This document shows, piece by piece, positions 61,452 through 64,000 of a stretch of 64,000 nt of DNA (the stretch's first letter is position 1; each line of letters starts with the position of its first letter). Source of the DNA: Mucilaginibacter sp. CSA2-8R (GTDB taxonomy: Bacteria > Bacteroidota > Bacteroidia > Sphingobacteriales > Sphingobacteriaceae); NCBI RefSeq assembly GCF_038806765.1, contig NZ_CP152389.1:248001-312000 (forward strand). Reading direction: 5' to 3'. The position numbers were made by a program, and so were the translations under genes. Below the pieces are notes generated by a model. The model saw only the letters and a list, made by a program, of their open reading frames with translations. It ran no database searches and had not been told where the DNA came from.

Positions 61452-63953
61452 ATGAATTTTTCGGCAATATCAAGGGTTTTATTTTTGTTCTTCTTTTTAA
61501 CGGTGTTAAGGGCCGGTGCGCAAACGGCCTCGCCTGCTGCCGGTGGCACAGTTACCGGTAAGTTGGTAGACGCTGCTACCAACCAACCGCTCGATTTTGC
61601 CAGTGTAAGCTTAACCAACAAAGCAGACAAAACCAACAAGGGTATACAAACCGATTTAAACGGAAATTTTAAAGTAGGGGGCCTCAAAGCAGGTACCTAT
61701 TTGTTTAAAGCTACTTTTATAGGTTATCTTACATATACCAGAGATAGTATTCGAATTACTGCTGCCGGCAATACCATTAATCTGGGCAGCGTAAAAGTAA
61801 AAGCCGCCAAAGGCGTGCTTAAAGAAGTTGTGGTAACCGCGCAACGCAGCCAAATTAAGTTAAGTACCGATAAAAAAGTATTCAGTGTAGACCAAAGCCT
61901 GGTAAGCCAGGGTGGTTCGGCAACTGATTTGTTAACCAATGTGCCATCTGTGCAGGTAGATGTTGATGGTAATGTAAACCTGCGCGGCTCAAGCAACGTG
62001 CGGGTTTTAATTAATGGTAAGCCTTCTGCCATTTCGGGTGGTAGTGTGAGCGATATATTGCAATCTATCCCGGCCAGCGCTATCCAAAACATTGAGGTAA
62101 TTACTAATCCTTCGTCTAAATATGATGCTGAGGGGCAATCGGGTATTATTAACATTGTGCTTAAGCGTAACGCGCAATTAGGTTTTAATGGTTCGGCTTC
62201 AGCTACCGTTGGTACGCAAAATACTTACAATGGTAGCTTAAACCTTGCTTATCAAACCTCTAAGGTTAATATTTTTGGTAACTACAGCTACCGCAAGGCT
62301 AATCGCGTTGGTAATGGTTATACCAATCGTATCACTTACCCGGGTACCGACTCGGCCCGCTACCAAAACCAGGAATCAGATCAAACCTTTAAGTTTAATT
62401 CGCATAACATCCGTACCGGTATAGATATTAACCTGAGCCCTAAAACGGTTTTAACATTATCTGATAATATCAACATCCGTAACCGCGATCGTTTTCAAAA
62501 CGGTCTTACCAGTATTACCAGCCGCAATGTGCTCCTGCAGCAGCTAAGCCAAAATAATACATCTTATAACTCGGGTACCAACGTTGATCTTAATGCCGAC
62601 TTTAGCCACAAATTTAAAAAGCAAGGGCAGGAGCTAACGGCTAATGTGGGTTACTCTACCGAAAAAGAGAACGGCGACGAATACTTAAATACGCTGTATA
62701 ACTTTTATACCGGCACCCGTCGCGATAGTACTTTTAAACAAAACAACTTTACAGATCAAAAGCAGCGCAATCTTAATTTGCAGGCCGATTACACCATGCC
62801 TTTAGGTAAAGAAAGTAAACTGGAAGCTGGTTACCGTACTACTATCAATCGTAACGACAATGACTACCGTGCTTTTGTGCCGGGCAATAGCCTTACCGAC
62901 CAATTTTTGTTTGACCCAACACGCTCAAATCATTTTATTTATAACGAGCAGGTTCATGCAGTTTATGGTAACTATCAGCGGCAATTTGGTAAGTTTGGTG
63001 TACAGGTAGGTGCCCGTTTGGAGGATGCCCACATCCGCACCCGTTTGGTTGATAGTGTACAGCAGTATAAACAAGATTATTTTAGGGTATACCCGAGTGT
63101 GTTTTTAAGCGATAAAATCACCGAAAATCAAACCTTGCAATTAAGCTATACCCGCCGTGTAACCCGTCCGCGCGATAGGCAGTTATCGCCTTTCCTGGAT
63201 CGTAGCGACCCTTTAAACTATCAACAGGGTAATCCTAATTTGAGGCCTGAGGATACGCATGCTTTCGAGTTGAGCTATATCAATTACTGGCAGGCAGTAA
63301 CCTTAACTTCGTCGTTATACTATCGTTATACCAACAATAGTATACAGCAAGTTAGAAAACCTATAAATACGCAACTTACCACAACCGTATTCCAAAATGT
63401 AGGATCAGCTGCCAATGCCGGATATGAACTGATTGCCAAAGTAACAGCCTCATCAAAGCTCGATTTAACAGGTAACGTCAATGTTTACTATCGTAACATC
63501 AAAGGTGATCCGGCCTTGTTTGTGCAGTCAACCTCGGGGTATGCTTTTAACGGTAACCTAACAGCCAATATTAAACCTGTTAAAAAGTTAGGTATACAGC
63601 TACGCGGCGATTATCAGGGTAAGCAGGTGATAGCTCAGGGCTATAGCAAAGCACTATACGGCTTGGATGGCGGTGTCCGTTATGATTTAACCAAAACCTT
63701 GAATGTAAGTGTTAATGCGCGCGACATATTTAACTCACGCAGGTTCGGTTCTATTATTGATAATACCGGAACGGCTATTCCTTATACTTCAGAGTCGTAC
63801 CGTCGGTTTGCAACCCGCACTGTGATGTTTACGGTAGCTTACCGCTTTGGTGGCAGCAATGGCGAGCAAAAGCGCCAGAAACGTGACCAGGATAATGGCG
63901 GCGGCGGCAACCCCGATGACATGAATCCGGGTGGTGGTGCTAACATTAGATAA
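61452..63953 (+). CDS. Outer-membrane beta-barrel protein, TonB-receptor-like
   Basis: An 833-residue outer-membrane protein: signal peptide (cleaved near AGAQT), a CarboxypepD_reg domain (about residues 33-115, VTGKLVDAATNQPLDFASVS), a plug domain (about 120-215, with VRVLINGKPSAISGG and NPSSKYDAEGQSGIINIVLK) and a beta-barrel to residue 805. The C-terminus ends in a Gly/Asn/Pro-rich tail after the last barrel strand, not the usual aromatic residue. It is related to the barrel at 55061-57892. No SusD-like partner. Ligand unknown. Confidence 0.92.
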   Translation: MNFSAISRVLFLFFFLTVLRAGAQTASPAAGGTVTGKLVDAATNQPLDFASVSLTNKADKTNKGIQTDLNGNFKVGGLKAGTYLFKATFIGYLTYTRDSIRITAAGNTINLGSVKVKAAKGVLKEVVVTAQRSQIKLSTDKKVFSVDQSLVSQGGSATDLLTNVPSVQVDVDGNVNLRGSSNVRVLINGKPSAISGGSVSDILQSIPASAIQNIEVITNPSSKYDAEGQSGIINIVLKRNAQLGFNGSASATVGTQNTYNGSLNLAYQTSKVNIFGNYSYRKANRVGNGYTNRITYPGTDSARYQNQESDQTFKFNSHNIRTGIDINLSPKTVLTLSDNINIRNRDRFQNGLTSITSRNVLLQQLSQNNTSYNSGTNVDLNADFSHKFKKQGQELTANVGYSTEKENGDEYLNTLYNFYTGTRRDSTFKQNNFTDQKQRNLNLQADYTMPLGKESKLEAGYRTTINRNDNDYRAFVPGNSLTDQFLFDPTRSNHFIYNEQVHAVYGNYQRQFGKFGVQVGARLEDAHIRTRLVDSVQQYKQDYFRVYPSVFLSDKITENQTLQLSYTRRVTRPRDRQLSPFLDRSDPLNYQQGNPNLRPEDTHAFELSYINYWQAVTLTSSLYYRYTNNSIQQVRKPINTQLTTTVFQNVGSAANAGYELIAKVTASSKLDLTGNVNVYYRNIKGDPALFVQSTSGYAFNGNLTANIKPVKKLGIQLRGDYQGKQVIAQGYSKALYGLDGGVRYDLTKTLNVSVNARDIFNSRRFGSIIDNTGTAIPYTSESYRRFATRTVMFTVAYRFGGSNGEQKRQKRDQDNGGGGNPDDMNPGGGANIR

Positions 63954-63977
63954 TAGATAAAAGGTAAAACTAACAAG

Positions 63978-64000
63978 CCCGTTATAGTATCTATAACGGG
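63978..64000 (+). terminator. Terminator of the last gene, cut by window end
   Basis: A 10-bp perfect stem (cccgttatag, 63978-63987, with 63991-64000) with a 3-nt loop; the T tract would lie beyond the window. Confidence 0.7.

Overview
The window is a piece of a Bacteroidota chromosome, most probably family Sphingobacteriaceae and plausibly Mucilaginibacter or a close relative; the genus is an inference. Supporting signs are near-absence of Shine-Dalgarno sequences, promoters with the Bacteroidota TAnnTTTG -7 element, CarboxypepD_reg-type TonB-family outer-membrane beta-barrels, DUF3127, DUF4142 and ligase-associated helicase families, and the gene orders DUF177-rpmF-plsX-fabH-accB-accC and gcvH-vanZ. 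Genes are dense, on both strands, and mostly housekeeping.

Layout. 1-12.4 kb: end of a DUF3127 gene, MarR regulator, pepT, a YjbR-type protein, a ligase-associated DEXH helicase, a sirtuin, lnt, a PAS histidine kinase, rsmI, serS and a small lipoprotein. 12.5-19.2 kb: a GT39-type membrane glycosyltransferase and the rimP-nusA-infB cluster behind a promoter and terminator-like hairpin. 19.4-28.1 kb: a Tat-exported Gfo/Idh/MocA oxidoreductase, an MtfA-like peptidase, tRNA-Ala(GGC), an M16 peptidase, a hairpin plus mini-ORF leader, an MFS transporter and two small ORFs. 28.3-31.9 kb: lpxB, a small membrane protein and surE on the minus strand, split by a plus-strand pair (secreted protein, PAS-DHp protein). 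32.1-34.6 kb: glycosyltransferase, receiver protein and sugar transferase with a degenerate receiver. 34.7-40.3 kb: aat, ruvC, an accessory pocket, a HIT protein, greA, a 2-hydroxyacid dehydrogenase, a small membrane protein and rsmA. 40.5-51.6 kb: pdxA, the rpmF/fatty-acid/acetyl-CoA carboxylase run, tatC, an RpiB family isomerase, an M28 peptidase, a LutB-like protein and a RibD-C reductase. 51.7-64 kb: an ORF broken by one stop codon, a SprT-like protein, feoAB behind a large inverted repeat, two outer-membrane beta-barrels, gcvH-vanZ-lipoprotein, DUF4142, a second oxidoreductase and a thioredoxin-fold lipoprotein.

Functional themes are translation (serS, rimP-nusA-infB, rsmI, rsmA, rpmF, tRNA-Ala), envelope and lipids (lnt, lpxB, plsX/fabH/accBC, GT39, sugar transferase, beta-barrels), Tat export (tatC plus a Tat substrate) and iron uptake (feoAB).

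I found no CRISPR array, phage, insertion sequence or obvious defence island. The most notable leads are the receiver / pseudo-receiver sugar transferase locus with an inserted four-cysteine cluster, the in-frame palindromic repeat inside the helicase, the accessory pocket between ruvC and the HIT gene (possible immunity-like gene plus a gene fragment), the PAS protein that keeps a histidine phosphoacceptor but no ATPase, the large inverted repeat before feoAB, and the hairpin leader before rimP-nusA-infB.
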